Below are positions 1-14,387 of a DNA stretch of 64,000 nucleotides, piece by piece. The DNA lies in the NCBI GenBank assembly GCA_015501605.1, contig JADNRZ010000007.1, positions 2,046,001 to 2,110,000 of the forward strand, read 5' to 3'. This DNA comes from Panaeolus papilionaceus. Taxonomy: Eukaryota > Basidiomycota > Agaricomycetes > Agaricales. The position numbers and the translations under genes were made by a program. How positions within the stretch are numbered: position 1 is the first letter of the stretch; every line of letters begins with the position of its first letter. The notes beneath the pieces are model-generated. The model had not been told where the DNA came from, made no database searches, and saw nothing but the letters and a program-made list of their open reading frames with translations.

Positions 1-143
1 TGCGCGCGTGCCCTCCAAAGATTCCCGGTCCATTGTTGAAAGGGCTCGCATTGTTCAAGTAGATTTCGTTTATATCGGTCTCACCTTTCTATTATCTAAA
101 TCATTCCACCCCTGTTTGCAACCCTATACAACTCTACTCTAAC

Positions 144-2634
144 ATGCCTTGCCCATTCATCGAACCCCCGAAAAAGACGAGGAAGCTCGTCAAGGAGATT
201 CTCGAAGAGCTCCAGCAACCTGGCGTAAATCTCACTGAATCAGATCTTCACAAAATCCTCTCTCGTGTTGGAAACGACGCACTCATAGATCGCTACTTGG
301 AAAGCTTATCCGTCAGTCAGTACTCCAAGACAGCAAAACGCTGGTCATCCATCCCTCAAGACCCTGCCTGCGAAGTCTTGCTCTACGATCCTCTCTTTAA
401 TCTTTTGAACGAGATCCTTACGCATTGTGATCTATACGATTCGACTCGCAGAAAATTTCTGAACGCTTTCGACTCTCATGCCGCCCACGAGAACATATAT
501 TGGCCAGAGACGATAACCAAACGTTTTCCTGCCGTACGGTCTGTTATCATGGACGACGGATACTTCCCCACCGACGAATCTATCGAAAATCTGGGTATTT
601 CTAGAACGCAATGCAGCGCTCCAGTTGAGGTTAGGTTAGATGAAGATGACTATGGTGACGACTGCCTTGCACAATGTGGAATTTACGCCAAGTGAGTGTG
701 GGGCTGATGACTGTGTAACCTACTAATCGAGTTTCTCTTTAACAACAGACAAGTATTCATCAACCAGCTGGGTCGCCGGTTTGTGTACGTTCCGCTCATC
801 ACCGAACGCCGCCTTCGATTATACCGTTTTGATCGCGGAGGTGTTCTCATCACTCCTTGGATCGACTATCACCAACACCCTGACGTGCTTATTCGTGTCG
901 TCCTCTTGACATGCGGACAGCCTAGTGACCTCGTTGGTGCTAATCCAGCCATTTCTTGGGAAGGAAACGATCAAGTAGTCATGGTCGACGGTTCAGAGTA
1001 CAAAGTCATCGAGGAGATCGCTTCCAACTCCGGCATTGTAGGACGTGGTACTTGTATATGGGGAGTAGAGGATGAGGCGGGTCGTCAGCGTGTCATCAAG
1101 TATATGTGGAGAGACGCCCCTATTCCAGGAACGAGGTCCAGAAAGCCAGAGCTGGAGTTACTTGCAAAGGTCAAAGGCGTAGAGGGTGTTGTTCAGCTCG
1201 TCGGTCATTCACCAGAGTACTCCCTGTTCGAAGATAGGGGTTTCACGCCCAATCATCCTTTCGAAATCAATGACCGTTTGGCGTCTTTCATCGTGGTGGA
1301 GAGGTATGGAAAGAACATCACCGGGTTCTCCTTCCCACTTCAACTACTGCATATTTTGCGAGATGCGATTGCTGGTATGTCATCAATAATCAACGGAGAT
1401 GTTCTGCTACTGACACAGTTCCTTACAGGGCACCGCAATATGTGGAGGCGCGGTGTCATTCACAGGGACATCAGCTTTAACAACATTCTTCAAGGAGGCC
1501 CCTACGCACAAGAGGGGTTCCACGGCGTACTCATCGATATGGACATGGCTGAGTATCGCAGTTACAGGAAACAGCTCCCCGAATGCTCTTGGCTATTTGT
1601 AAGTTTAAAATTACATTACATTTAATTATAATACGACGCTAACCGAAGATCTCTCTTTTTTATTACTCTAGGGTACACCGGCGTTTCAGTCATACAAGGT
1701 CATGAAAACCCAGCTCGTGGATCCCGGGAAAGACACTCCGATTCATACCTACATGGAAGACCTGGAGGCGTTCTTATGGGTATTCCTCTGCATAACCACG
1801 GCGTACGAGGCGCTTCCAGGAGGAGGATCACGTCAAATTGACCCCCCTCCAATGGAGCTGAGGAAGTTGATTGCCAGTGATCCGGAGGTTGCATGCTCCA
1901 ACAAACTTCGCATCTTACAGGGTTCATGCAGCAGCTTCCCCTTACACCCTAGCTATCCACCCCAGTTCGATACTCTCAAGAAGCAGCTCATGTACTTTTT
2001 TGAGTTTTACTCCTTGCGCAAACCCCAGGGTCGTAGGTTCCCCATTACTCGCGAATCGTTGGCTGGTGATGCAGAGTGTCACTACGATCAAATCATCGGC
2101 TATATCAACAGTACGATCGCCGATATCGAAGCAGACACCATTAGAGGCGACGAGGAGCTTGACTTAGATTTTTGTGATCAAGATTGGGAGATTAAGCGTC
2201 AAGCTTGGACAGAAGAGGAAGTCTCTGGGACTGACGAGGGCCCTAACTACTTCCACTCTGCAGATGAATCTGGCGACAAATTCGATTTGTCGACACCTTC
2301 AGTATCTGAAACCTCATCCTATGATGTCCGATCTTTCGACTCATGCGCTGGTGCTGCCCACAAGGAGCCCAATCACAAGAGACGCACTGACACCAAACCT
2401 GCACCGGAGATAAATGTCCAGAGCGTATCATCCAACTCTGGGATGCACCCTGCGCTGTTAGCAGTGTGGATCGAGCAGACTCCTGTGCGGAAAAGCATTG
2501 CAGACACGCGATGTCTTGATACATCTACAAGTCAATCAACGTCTGAATCGTCATCAAAAAGGGGTCGCGACGAGGACGATGGTGTGTCTGAGTCGGTGGG
2601 GGTTAAGCGCCGTCGAAGCGAACCAACTCCCTAG
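144..2634 (+). CDS. FunK1 fungal-type protein kinase, copy 1
   Basis: Four exons: 144-691, 749-1374, 1429-1598, 1672-2634, giving 768 aa. The joins restore one frame and are matched exactly by the two paralogues in this window. The family (fungal-specific protein kinase-like, expanded in Agaricomycetes) is expected to phosphorylate proteins, but substrates are unknown. The catalytic loop HRDIS..N is at residues 403-410 (Asp405, Asn410). The metal-binding position reads L-I-D-M-D (Asp428, Asp430) instead of DFG. A candidate ATP-binding Lys lies in R-V-I-K. About 250 residues before the kinase core hold the conserved G-R-R-F-x-Y-V-P-L segment. The C-terminal 150 residues are Ser-rich and end in a basic K-R-R-R patch that could be a nuclear signal. 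There is no signal peptide or membrane segment. Confident on family, not on function. Confidence 0.9.
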
Positions 2635-3121
2635 TAATTATACAACCTACGCTCCTGCCTGCTCTGTACAGTACAAATATTTCCTGGACATCACTATAGA
2701 ATCCTTCACTCCATAAATTTAATTTAATTTTTAATACAATGTTTTTGCTATCCGCCATACCACGCCATGAACTTGTGTTCACCCAGACTGAATATTTACC
2801 TCAAAAACTGGAGCTCTTTGAGCCGGAGCCCGTCGCTTTTGCGGCTATTTTTAAAAGGGATTTTATATGAGATAGTATTAACCAAGCACGTTGTTTCTCC
2901 CAATTGTGCGTGACCCTTGAATAGACAATGACAATGGAAGAGGCTCATTGCGACGAACAATCCGGTGGCCAAGACTCGATCACGGGGACAGGCGCGAGGC
3001 CCCATATAAACTGTTTGACTGCTCATTGTCCAGTATAAAACGTTTGACTACAGCCTTTAACGTCCCTTGCTTTTGACTTCATACCAACTACCCATTTCTC
3101 CCTTGTCACTACACCTCTACC
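2635..3121. other. Intergenic region between tandem kinases
   Basis: 487 bp between the two tandem FunK1 genes. It should hold the 3' end of copy 1 and the promoter of copy 2. The only clear signal is the TATA element at 3034, listed separately. Confidence 0.6.
3034..3040 (+). promoter_or_regulatory. TATA box of FunK1 copy 2
   Basis: TATAAAA lies 82 nt upstream of the ATG at 3122, with a C/T-rich stretch between, the usual layout for a highly transcribed fungal promoter. A weaker CATATAAA lies 30 bp further upstream. Confidence 0.6.
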
Positions 3122-5654
3122 ATGACATGCTCCTTTGCTGAGGATCCCAACTGTGCTGGCTCATGGACAACTGTTCGCCAGGAGCTCCTCGATGAATTAA
3201 AAACGCGAGGAGGGCTGTATGATCTCAATGCAGACGAGCTCAATCAGCTTCTATCCAACGTCGCCACCACCGACGAGATCGCGAATTATTTAAACTCTAC
3301 CCAGGAGTACTTCCGCAACGAATCGGACCCGGCCCAGTCGCGTTGGGCGCTAGCTCACCTCACTATCAATCATGAAATAGATCTTTACGAGCCGGTAACA
3401 GAGCTCTTGAACGACATTATTACACAATTTGGTCTATACGACGATGAAAAACGAAAGGTCCTGAACGTCCTCGACAATGATCCTTCTCATGAGCCGGTGT
3501 TCCACTCGAGCGGCGATATCACCAGACTCTGCCCGCCACTCCGCGCGGTTCACTTTGACGAACACTACTTCAAGAGTTCCAGAACCATTGAGGACTCTAG
3601 CTGTATACGATGTGCCACTCCCATAGAAATTAGGATGGACAAAGACTGCATCACTGAAGAAGATGAAGACGAGTACCTGGCTCGATGTGCCTCATACGCA
3701 CGGTGAGCATTCGTGGTGCTACTTAGCAATATGTCTCGACTCACTGTTCTGTTTTATTTGCAGGCTCTATCTCTACCACCAACCTGGAAGGCGATTCATT
3801 TACGTCCCTCTCTTCACAGACGAGCACGTCCGTCTGTACCGCTTCGACCGTGGAGGGGTCGTGCGTGGCCCCTGGGTGAATATTCACGACTATCCTGAGG
3901 TCCTCGTGCGCGTTGTTCTCCTTACCTGTGGTCAGTCTGGAGATCTACTAGGGGCCAATCCAGCTATTACATGGGAGGGAGATCGCCAGTACATCACCGT
4001 CGCTGACGCCAAGTACGAGGTCGAAAAGGAACTTTTCCGGATACCTTACATTCGCAGTAGGGGTGCATGTGTCTGGCGTGTCTTTGACGAGCAAGGGCAG
4101 GCGGGGGTTGTGAAATACTCATGGAGATTAAGACGATTCGCGGGGGAAGAGGCCGAAATTGAATGGGAGATGCTGAACGAACTCAAGGGGGTACAGGGTG
4201 TGGCTCAAATTATTGACCACTCAGAACAGGAGTCTCTCTGGGAGACTCGTGGTTTTTTTCCACAGACACCATTCCATGACTCGGACCGTATAGCGACTTT
4301 CACTGTTTTACAGTGTCACGGTGACAGGATCAAGAGGTTCAAGTCACCCCTTCAGCTACTCGAAGCGTTGCGGGACGCTATCGCTGGTATGTCAATTCAG
4401 TTTACTCGAGGACGTAGCCAAGACCGACATTGTTTTCTTAGGCCATCAGAACATGTGGAAGCAGGGGATGCTTCACCGAGACGTCAGCGAGGGGAATATT
4501 CTATTTGGGCGGAAAGGAGCTCAGGAAGGTTCTCGAGGCGTGCTCATTGACATGGACCGAGGAATTCAAATTGCTTTCGACGAGACGCTCCCCAAAGCGA
4601 CGGCGCTATTTGTCAGTACAAAATGTGTTTAATATTCCATCCTCGTCTGACTTGCATTTGTTAGGGAACGCGGGCATTCCAATCAATCAACGTCATCAGG
4701 AGCGAGCTTCCACAGGAGGACGATGAGCCCTACCACCCACACACCTATTTAGACGACCTCCAATCTTTCTTGTGGGTGTTTATTTGGATCATCGTCAGAT
4801 ACGAGGTATCGTCCGACGGGTCATCTCGCCCCATTCGACCAAAGCCAGCACCCCTTGAGGATTTTCTCTCTAGAGATCCTTTCGTCGCTGATAGTGCAAA
4901 GTCCTATTATCTCCAGAACCCAAACAAGATCAAGGCGCATGAGTCGTATCCACCCCAATTCGATGTCCTCAGGACACAACTGATGCGATTCTTCGTGCAT
5001 TATTGCCTCCAACAGCCAAAATCGGCCGAGTATCCCACTCTGGAATCTCTGAGTGTCATCTCAGAATACCACTACAGGAAGATTCTAGGTTGGATTGACG
5101 ACGCAATTTCCAATTTGGAATCGGATACAACCAGTTCCATCGAGGGCCTGGTATTTGACTTTGCCAAAGACGATTTGGAAATCGCGAGGCTCCAGGACAT
5201 TCGTAATAGGGCTGATGCCATCGAGTCTCTCGCATGGTCATATATCGTGGGCTCTGCTACCTCCCCAGAGGCCCGTCGAGCAGCCGAGGACAGTATACTC
5301 CACTTTGTAACACAGCTGGAAAAAGAACCTCCAGCTCCCATTCCTCCGCCCATCGCGCTGCGTCCTCCTGTGCTCAGGCCCTTCTGCACACTCGATGAAT
5401 CCTTTGACGTATCTCGTTCTGAATCGAGGTCTCAATCTGAGTCAGAGTCGATCAATGCAGGAACCACCCAGACAACGTCCTCGTCTTCCCCTGCGAGTGC
5501 AACCTTCAGCCGGGACTATCCAGTTTTCCGATCAATGGAGAACACCACGCGCTCATTAGCGAAGTCAAAAGAAAATGGGGTGAAGTTGAAGAGGAATCAC
5601 GAAGCAGGAGAGAATGAGTCTGTAGGGGGTAAGCGTTACAAGGGTCGGTATTAG
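3122..5654 (+). CDS. FunK1 fungal-type protein kinase, copy 2
   Basis: Four exons: 3122-3702, 3764-4386, 4442-4611, 4665-5654, giving 787 aa. All three introns sit at the same positions and phases as in copy 1, so this is a tandem duplicate. The catalytic loop is H-R-D-V-S with Asp415 and Asn420. The metal motif is I-D-M-D (Asp438, Asp440). Exon 3 is 170 nt, the same length as in copies 1 and 3. The C-terminal tail is longer and Ser/Glu-rich and ends in a basic G-K-R-Y-K patch. The kinase core has diverged clearly from copy 1, so the duplication is old. Family is sure; the role is unknown. Confidence 0.9.
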
Positions 5655-6631
5655 CGAATGCCGTTTTCATATTACAAGTAAAGGGACATACATATCTACT
5701 CAACCCTTCTTCACATATGTACGAGGTGGCTGAGATGTATTCGTAGACACTCTTTTAAATGATATTTCTTCACCAATATTAAGTTCTGGAAAGTCTATCA
5801 GCCTGTAGGTCAACGTTACCGGGTCAAAGATTATTATCTGTCATTCTCAGCCTGTTAGATACATATAACATGCATTTCAACTGTTGCTTTGGAACGGGCC
5901 TCCCACTCTCGAGTCCAGATCAAGACACCGCCACCATCAGGCCAGGGGTGCGGGCTCCGCTGGGGTTGTGAAACCTGAGGCCTGAGGGTCGTCGAGATCA
6001 GGAGTAGAGAGTGCATGCACATATAAAAGATTCGGAGAAGCGCAGCCGTAGAAGGGTTGGACGAGGGCGAGACAGAATGATGCGTGAAGGATACTGTGCA
6101 CAGCAACGCAGACTGATGCAGATGAGCCCATATACAACCCATGGGACCATCATTCGTTAGGGTAATAACAAGTAGCGACCGCAGAATTCCTAGTGACACA
6201 TTCCCAGACACAGAGTACAGGCTTTCATAGAGGGAGGAAGGGGTGATGGCAGTTTTAGAAGCATCCTCTCGAGTCGCGAAACTTTGAGGAGCACCTGCGT
6301 ATGCCAGTGATCAAACAGTTGTGGCAAGGAGATTCAACAAGTGAAATGTATTGTGCCTTGAACAAGGTGCTATATTATGACTGTGAACATAGAAAATCAA
6401 GCGTCAGTAAGCATGGCAAGACGACGGGCATGAGGGCAAGCTATAATAGACGCTGTTCCTAAGACAAAAACAGGACGGGGTTGCTCACCATGTATCTGAA
6501 AAAATTGAATCTCTTGCTTCCTTCTTTCCCAAAATAAATCCACGTATCACCAACCCCGCAGCTATTAAAAGAGAATATAAGACGTAACGATTATTGGTTG
6601 TGCGTCGCTATGGATGGGGTGAGCATTGCGG
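5655..6631. other. Intergenic, nothing recognised
   Basis: 977 bp between the convergent kinase copy 2 and the proline-rich gene. The ORFs in it are short, lack good ATG starts and show no splice-supported extension. Confidence 0.5.
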
Positions 6632-7552
6632 TTACATGTCGAGAGGTGGTGGCCGACGACGATTTTCCCGCATTTGTGGAGGAACCATAGGTGGTGCAGG
6701 CCCCGGAGCCGTAATCGCTACAGATTGAGGAGGGCCTAGGATCTTGCTCTCCAACGCCTTTTTCTGTTGTTTTGGCTTGAAGAACCCACAGAAACCTATG
6801 CAATACAGTTAGCGATGGATATCAAACGTTGCTGCGTGGTCCGAGATGGGGGCGCATCATGAAGATTATGACATACTGAAACAAGAAAAGATCCCTGGGC
6901 GCTCGTCCGACGATTCCTCTCCCTTCTGCTGAACTTCCATAGACATTCTCTTCTTCGCACTATCTGCACTGTACAAGCTCAAACTTGACGCTAAGCTCGG
7001 CGTAGGACTGGTGGGTGATGTCCGCATATCTACCGTGGCTGTCGGCTGTTCAGCCACGGATTGCTGTGCGTGCGATGATGAACCATATGCCTCGTGCTGT
7101 GGCTTGGTAGGGTGCTGGGATTGCATGGGGTGCAACACGAGCGGTGGTGGTGGTGGTTGGGACCTCCGACGCTGCCATCCGGCCAGCGGACGGTGCGCCT
7201 CGGGCAGATTAGGTATGACGGCCTCTGATGCTGTTTTGACATGCAGCAACCTGTCAGGTGTCAAAGGGAACGACGGTGTTTCATCGTACTCATCGATCGA
7301 CGCAATGGGCGGATTGAAGCCTAGAGGTGATGGTCGACGAGGAGAGTATGGTTGGGGCAGCCGGGGTGAGGGAAGTGTTGGTCCACCTCGTGCTGAAGGT
7401 ACCGTCCAAGCCCTTTTGGGTGAACTAGGTGGGCGTGCGGATTCCAGCGCAGCCTCGTCGGGTTGTTTATTTTTTGAAGAGGCTACAAAGGTGATCATCT
7501 GCTCCGAGCGGGAGGAGAAGGCTTGTAAACGTTGTTCGAACCAGCGAGCCAA
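6632..7552 (-). CDS. Proline-rich protein, 5' end unresolved
   Basis: Two joined exons, 6877-7552 (open at its 5' side) and 6632-6795, with an 81-nt intron (gtatgt...atag). About 280 residues are visible. The protein starts within a W-F-E-Q-R-L-Q segment that looks helical, followed by a long low-complexity region rich in Pro, Ser and Gln. It ends in a Cys/Phe turn (S-C-F-S-F-C-G-F-F) and a short Lys/Pro tail. The frame stays open upstream to about 7605 with no ATG, and a plausible acceptor (tgcag) near 7574 suggests an upstream exon I could not place. I recognise no family. The Cys-Phe segment might be a lipidation or membrane-docking site, but that is only a guess. Confidence 0.5.
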
Positions 7553-7574
7553 CGGGGTGAGGAAAGGAACACAA

Positions 7575-8273
7575 ACTGCATGTATCGCCTCTTTATACCT
7601 CCATCATTACTGGTCTAGAATGGGTAAAATTTCACCACACACATGTCCCCGATTGGTCCGCTTGATGTCAATGATCGCGACTCAGGGTCTGACTTGTATC
7701 AAATGGTCAGTTATACCCCAAAGTTATACTTAGATCTGCAACATTAGCAACCCGCCATGCCCGGAAACGATGCTTATGCGCCATTCTCTGCACAAGTTGA
7801 GGGCGAAGAACCTTGAATCAAGTCCAAGTTGAATGAGAAAATTTTGCTCAAGCTAGAAAACTGAATGATTTTGAAGAGTTGACTAGCACGGCATGAGGCT
7901 GGAATACCCCTAAAAGGGTTTCTAAACCGAGTGTCTCGATGGGCACCGCCTCCTGCCCTTACTTCTCGGCATCATGGTGAAGGATCGACAAAAGGATGCT
8001 TTGCGGAAATTCATCAAGGAATTAATTGAAGCATCATGTGGGCTATCTGTTCTCCTCAGCGGAGTCCTCGTGGTTGTCTGCGTTGAATTAAGTGGGACAA
8101 CAGTGAGAGGTATTGATAAATCCGGAATGCTAGTACCCATAACATGTAGAGAGCAGAGCTCTCACAATTGTAACGTTGGTTTTGGGATGAGGACTTGACA
8201 ATAAACCAGCTTTTTGATAACTTCTCTAAATACAGAGATGAGACACTACATACCAGGTCAACACCGCACTCGC
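7575..8273. other. Intergenic, possible missing first exon
   Basis: About 700 bp between the proline-rich gene and the AlkB-like gene. It probably holds the first exon of the proline-rich gene. No ORF is convincing. Confidence 0.4.
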
Positions 8274-9381
8274 TTATTTCTCGATTTGACGGAAAGTCAA
8301 GCTGATGCGACCACTCGCAACTTTAGGTTCCCTGTTAAAACAGATGAAGATACGAATTCAAATAATTTAGCATCACGAAGGATGGCGATACTCACTTGGG
8401 AATTTCGTGCTTCCAATTCTTCTGCGTGTTACCCTGCATTACAACGAGGGAACCAGAAGAAAGAGACCAACTCCTCTTCTGCGGCGTCCCACTGCCATCT
8501 GAATTGCACGTGCTTTCGTCGTCATCGACTGAGCTTCCGCTGAGGACTATTTTTGCTTGATGAGAGCGAATAGACTTCAAATCTGGCGACATAATGAATG
8601 TCCTCTCTGCTCCCAAGGAAACGCAGGCAATGACTCTGCATAATGATACATCCCAATAGCATGTCAATTTTAGACAACATGTGGGGGTGACAAACTCGGT
8701 ATAGAAAATGCAACATTGAAACTTACTTATTCTCGAGATGGTCTCTATGCTTGCCGATATAAACGGATCCGTCTTCATAATAGTTCAATAAGACTTGATT
8801 AAATCGTACTCCAAGGCGTTCTTCAACAGCGTCCTGGATTTGACGGAGGAGTGGTGGATAGTCGTATTTTAGATCCACTATTTGACCACTGTACTTGAGA
8901 GTTGACCCGACATCCGTAGAGTATGCTAAAGGAATTCAGATACAGAGAGCCATAAATTGATGTTTACATTTCTCTACCTGTGATTTTACGCGACTGAGTC
9001 ACTTCTCGACCAAAGATCTTGAGTTTGGGTTGATACCCTGAAGAAAAGTCAGCCCAGACCTAGGAAAAGGTAGGGTGACATGCAATCCAGGTCAAGCAAT
9101 CCACTATACCACTCTTTCGCTTTTTCGGGCGAAACAAACGAGGGTAGATAATAGACCTCAGCGCCAGACATGCCAGAGATGAGGAAGTTGTCCATGTTCC
9201 GAACCTGTCTAAAGGGTATTTTTTGCCTTTTTAATACAGGTTTCTCTGATTGAGCGTCGTCTGAATCTGAAGCCATGCTACCTATCGCGGCAGAAGGGTC
9301 GCTCGTCAAATGGCCGTCTGACTCGACAGTTGAAGCACCCAGTTCACCGCTTCTACGACGTTTGAGAGAATTTTTTGACAT
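8274..9381 (-). CDS. AlkB-like Fe(II)/2-oxoglutarate dioxygenase
   Basis: Five exons in transcript order: 9084-9381, 8978-9037, 8727-8925, 8396-8635, 8274-8331, giving 284 aa. The protein resembles ALKBH2/3, which oxidatively demethylate alkylated bases in DNA or RNA. The iron ligands are visible: H179-x-D181 in G-K-H-R-D and His262 in W-K-H-E. The 2-oxoglutarate-binding arginines are Arg274 and Arg280 in G-R-I-S-L-T-F-R. The substrate-lid-like segment L-N-Y-Y-E-D-G-S and the core S-L-G-A-E-R-T-F are intact. The N-terminal 50 residues are disordered and Lys/Arg/Ser-rich, probably a nuclear signal. Exon 4 carries an acidic Ser/Asp insert (about residues 218-234) usual for fungal members. The first intron appears to use a GC donor, which places the family Trp correctly. 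Start chosen at the ATG before K-N-S-L-K-R-R-R. Confidence 0.88.
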
Positions 9382-10206
9382 TATAGCAGTGTGTTTTTTA
9401 TAGCCCCTCAATTTTCCCTGGCAAGACGCAATATCAAAGCAAAGTTTGTGGATAAAACCAGGATGTGATTCGAGTTGTTGTGGACGTTCAGGAGATGGTG
9501 ACACAGGTGGCGGTGCACTACATGCCGGGCGGAACAAAGCGTGTTGCCAAACAGTGCACAGCCACGTTCAGTGAACGCGAAGCCCCTATCTATCTTAATA
9601 CAAGCAGCAGAGCTAGCAAAGCCTGAGGGTGTGAAGGTTACAATCAGAACTGTGAAGGCGTCTCTTTCAAAGATCAACGGAAATTATTTGGAGAAAAGTG
9701 ATGCATATACATTTAAATTCTGTAGCAATGTAAAATGCATAAATGTCACAGTAGTAATACTAACGTTACAAGAAGAATCTGGCGAGTACAATCCAGAAAA
9801 CCCACGGAGGCGTAAAATATGAACATTTCGTGTCATGACTCCCTATTGGCATACCCCATTACTGAGGTCCAGAATCAGATTATTCCGATCATAGTACGGT
9901 CGGAAATTAAGTAAATCACGAGTATTTGTCGTGTTGTCTTGCGAACCTTCGTAGATTCTTGGAGTTCAGCAACCACAGAGGGAATCATCTGAGATTGGCA
10001 TATAATTTCAGAAAACAAATCAATGATTTCTTATGTTTAAAGCCTCTTTTTTTACTGGTGAAGCTGGGCGCTAAGGCTTTGTGCAGTTTGGAGCTGTTTG
10101 AAACGGGAGTTTCAGCCAATCAAAAGAAGATGCATCAACGGAATCAATATGCCATCTCCATCTTTACCACAACCATATCGTCGAAATATCACTCTTGTCA
10201 TCACCA
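9382..10206. other. Divergent promoter region, AlkB-like gene and POP4
   Basis: 825 bp separate the divergently transcribed AlkB-like gene and POP4. This is probably a shared bidirectional promoter. No TATA element stands out next to either start. Confidence 0.45.
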
Positions 10207-11329
10207 ATGGAGCCCGTGAAAAAAAGCATAGACATATACGCTGAGATACCAGTGAAAAAGGTGCTTGCTACTGGTCCCAGTCTGATGAAATAACGCCACT
10301 GACATCGCATTGGTTTCGAAGACAGAACGCCTCCGATTCACGTCGTCTGCCCCGTTCACGCCTACTTATGTCGTGCAAAACTTATCTCAGGTATCGGATC
10401 CTATGGAAATTTATAACTCTCGCATAAAGGGACGTCAGATATTGCTGGAGAACCCCGCTAGAGACAGCAAAACCAAGTTGGCTGCTCAGGCGAAACGAGA
10501 GCGACGGAAGGCGCACAAGGAGAAGGCAAAGCTGGGTATTATTGGGAAGAAAGAGGCCAAGGAAAAAGGGGTTTGGGCTTTTGACAATAACCAGGCCAAG
10601 TGAGCCTTTTTATTATTATTCTATCTTTGAAAACTTGTGCTGACATGTGCTCATTCTTGCTTTCTGGGCTGACAGGTTTAAATTGTTTTTGCCTTTGCAC
10701 AACCTCTGGATGGGATACATGTCAGAACTACTCGCCCTCCAGGCACCACATAACGTTGTCCCTGGGCTAGAGTCGGCGAAGAAGGCGATGCCTGGTGCCG
10801 CAGGAATGCAGCCCAAGCTGCTCAAAGCCGATTTTAGTGGATCCATCATAACAGGTACGAGATTCCGTTGCTCCACCCCTTTTTTTCAGGTGCGATGATC
10901 AGCTTTCAGTCAAGCAAAGCAAAAACCCTGCGTTGGTTGGACTCTCAGGCATTGTGATCCACGAAATGGAGAACGTCTTCAAGGTTGTGACCAAAAAGGA
11001 CGAACTGAAAGGTGCACCTTTGTCCACAATCTGCTATTTAAACCCGTTCTCATTTTTTCCAACAAGTTATCCCAAAACAAAACTCAATCTTCACATTCGC
11101 GGTCCCATTATACTCTACTCTGCCCGCGACCCACACTCCGGAAATGCCTCTTCCCATTCCCCCTCCGGTCACTCTGGACGACGCGTCTTCACCCTCACAA
11201 CCACCCCTTAAAACAGTCTTGGATGGGCCTCACATTGAATTTGATCTTTATGGGAACCAGTTCCGATTCCGAGCTGCAGAAAGGGCTGGGAGGAAGTTTA
11301 AGCACAAGGAGACGATTGAGTTGATATAG
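10207..11329 (+). CDS. POP4: RNase P/MRP protein subunit Pop4 (Rpp29)
   Basis: Five exons: 10207-10260, 10322-10599, 10676-10854, 10910-11011, 11067-11329, giving 291 aa (the yeast protein is of similar size). Pop4 is a core subunit of nuclear RNase P and RNase MRP, which process pre-tRNA 5' ends and rRNA. The conserved Sm-like barrel is spread over exons 3 to 5: L-K-A-D-F-S-G-S, V-G-L-S-G-I-V-I-H-E, F-K-V-V-T-K-K-D, then F-D-L-Y-G-N-Q-F-R-F-R-A and E-R. Exon 2 carries the Lys/Arg-rich helix typical of the fungal N-terminal half. Intron phases are consistent throughout. The first exon is only 18 codons and its GTGCTT donor is weak, so the extreme N-terminus is the least certain part. Confidence 0.88.
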
Positions 11330-11995
11330 ATCTCTTCACTCATCGCTCAGAGAGCTTTCTTCAAGGACCAGATTCTATCCACGACCATAGAATTTCCTCC
11401 CGCATTATCGCTACCATGTCGCCACCTGTCACTAGACTCAAGAACAGTCGCCCAAATGTTGCTTGTGAGGCGACGCAACTGGCTGGGTAGCTGTGAATGG
11501 AATCCAAAGGAACACGGAAGCAGCTGGGCATTTCGATTTTCTTTCCTCTAGGGTTCGCCGTTGCTATTTCATGAAGAATATCATGTCTATGGCTACCAAC
11601 GAATGTGTGCCCCACATCCAGGCTTCTCTTCAACACCACCGTATTTGCGAAGAAAAATCTGCCTGGCAGGAACGGTGATCTGTTTCTCCGACATCATTGG
11701 AGCTCATGGAGCATCTTTGGCTTCTAGCGAGCGGTTTCCACTCGATAAGACTTATCGCTGCGTAGTAGCCAGGGCCTTTTGTGTAGTCTCGTACTTGTGG
11801 TTAATGTCAACAAGGTTTCCTCAATCTTCTGTCGTTAACGGCTCCTCGTATCTTAGAATCGTAAGACAAGGCAGCACACGTATAACAAAAACATACAATT
11901 GCACAGATTTTACACATCCCACACCGTACATCAAAATCTACATCCTACATATACATACACATGAAAACCATACAAAATTTATACAACATCGCAAT
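11330..11995. other. Intergenic between convergent genes
   Basis: 666 bp between the convergent POP4 and aminotransferase genes, probably their 3' UTRs. Short ORFs on both strands lack codon bias or family similarity. Confidence 0.5.

Positions 11996-14387
<2,392 letters not shown>

Noticed and set aside
7011..7733. 240-codon plus-strand ORF opposite the proline-rich gene
   Set aside because: It mirrors the low-complexity coding of the minus-strand gene. The minus-strand frame has a consistent splice join and a meaningful composition.
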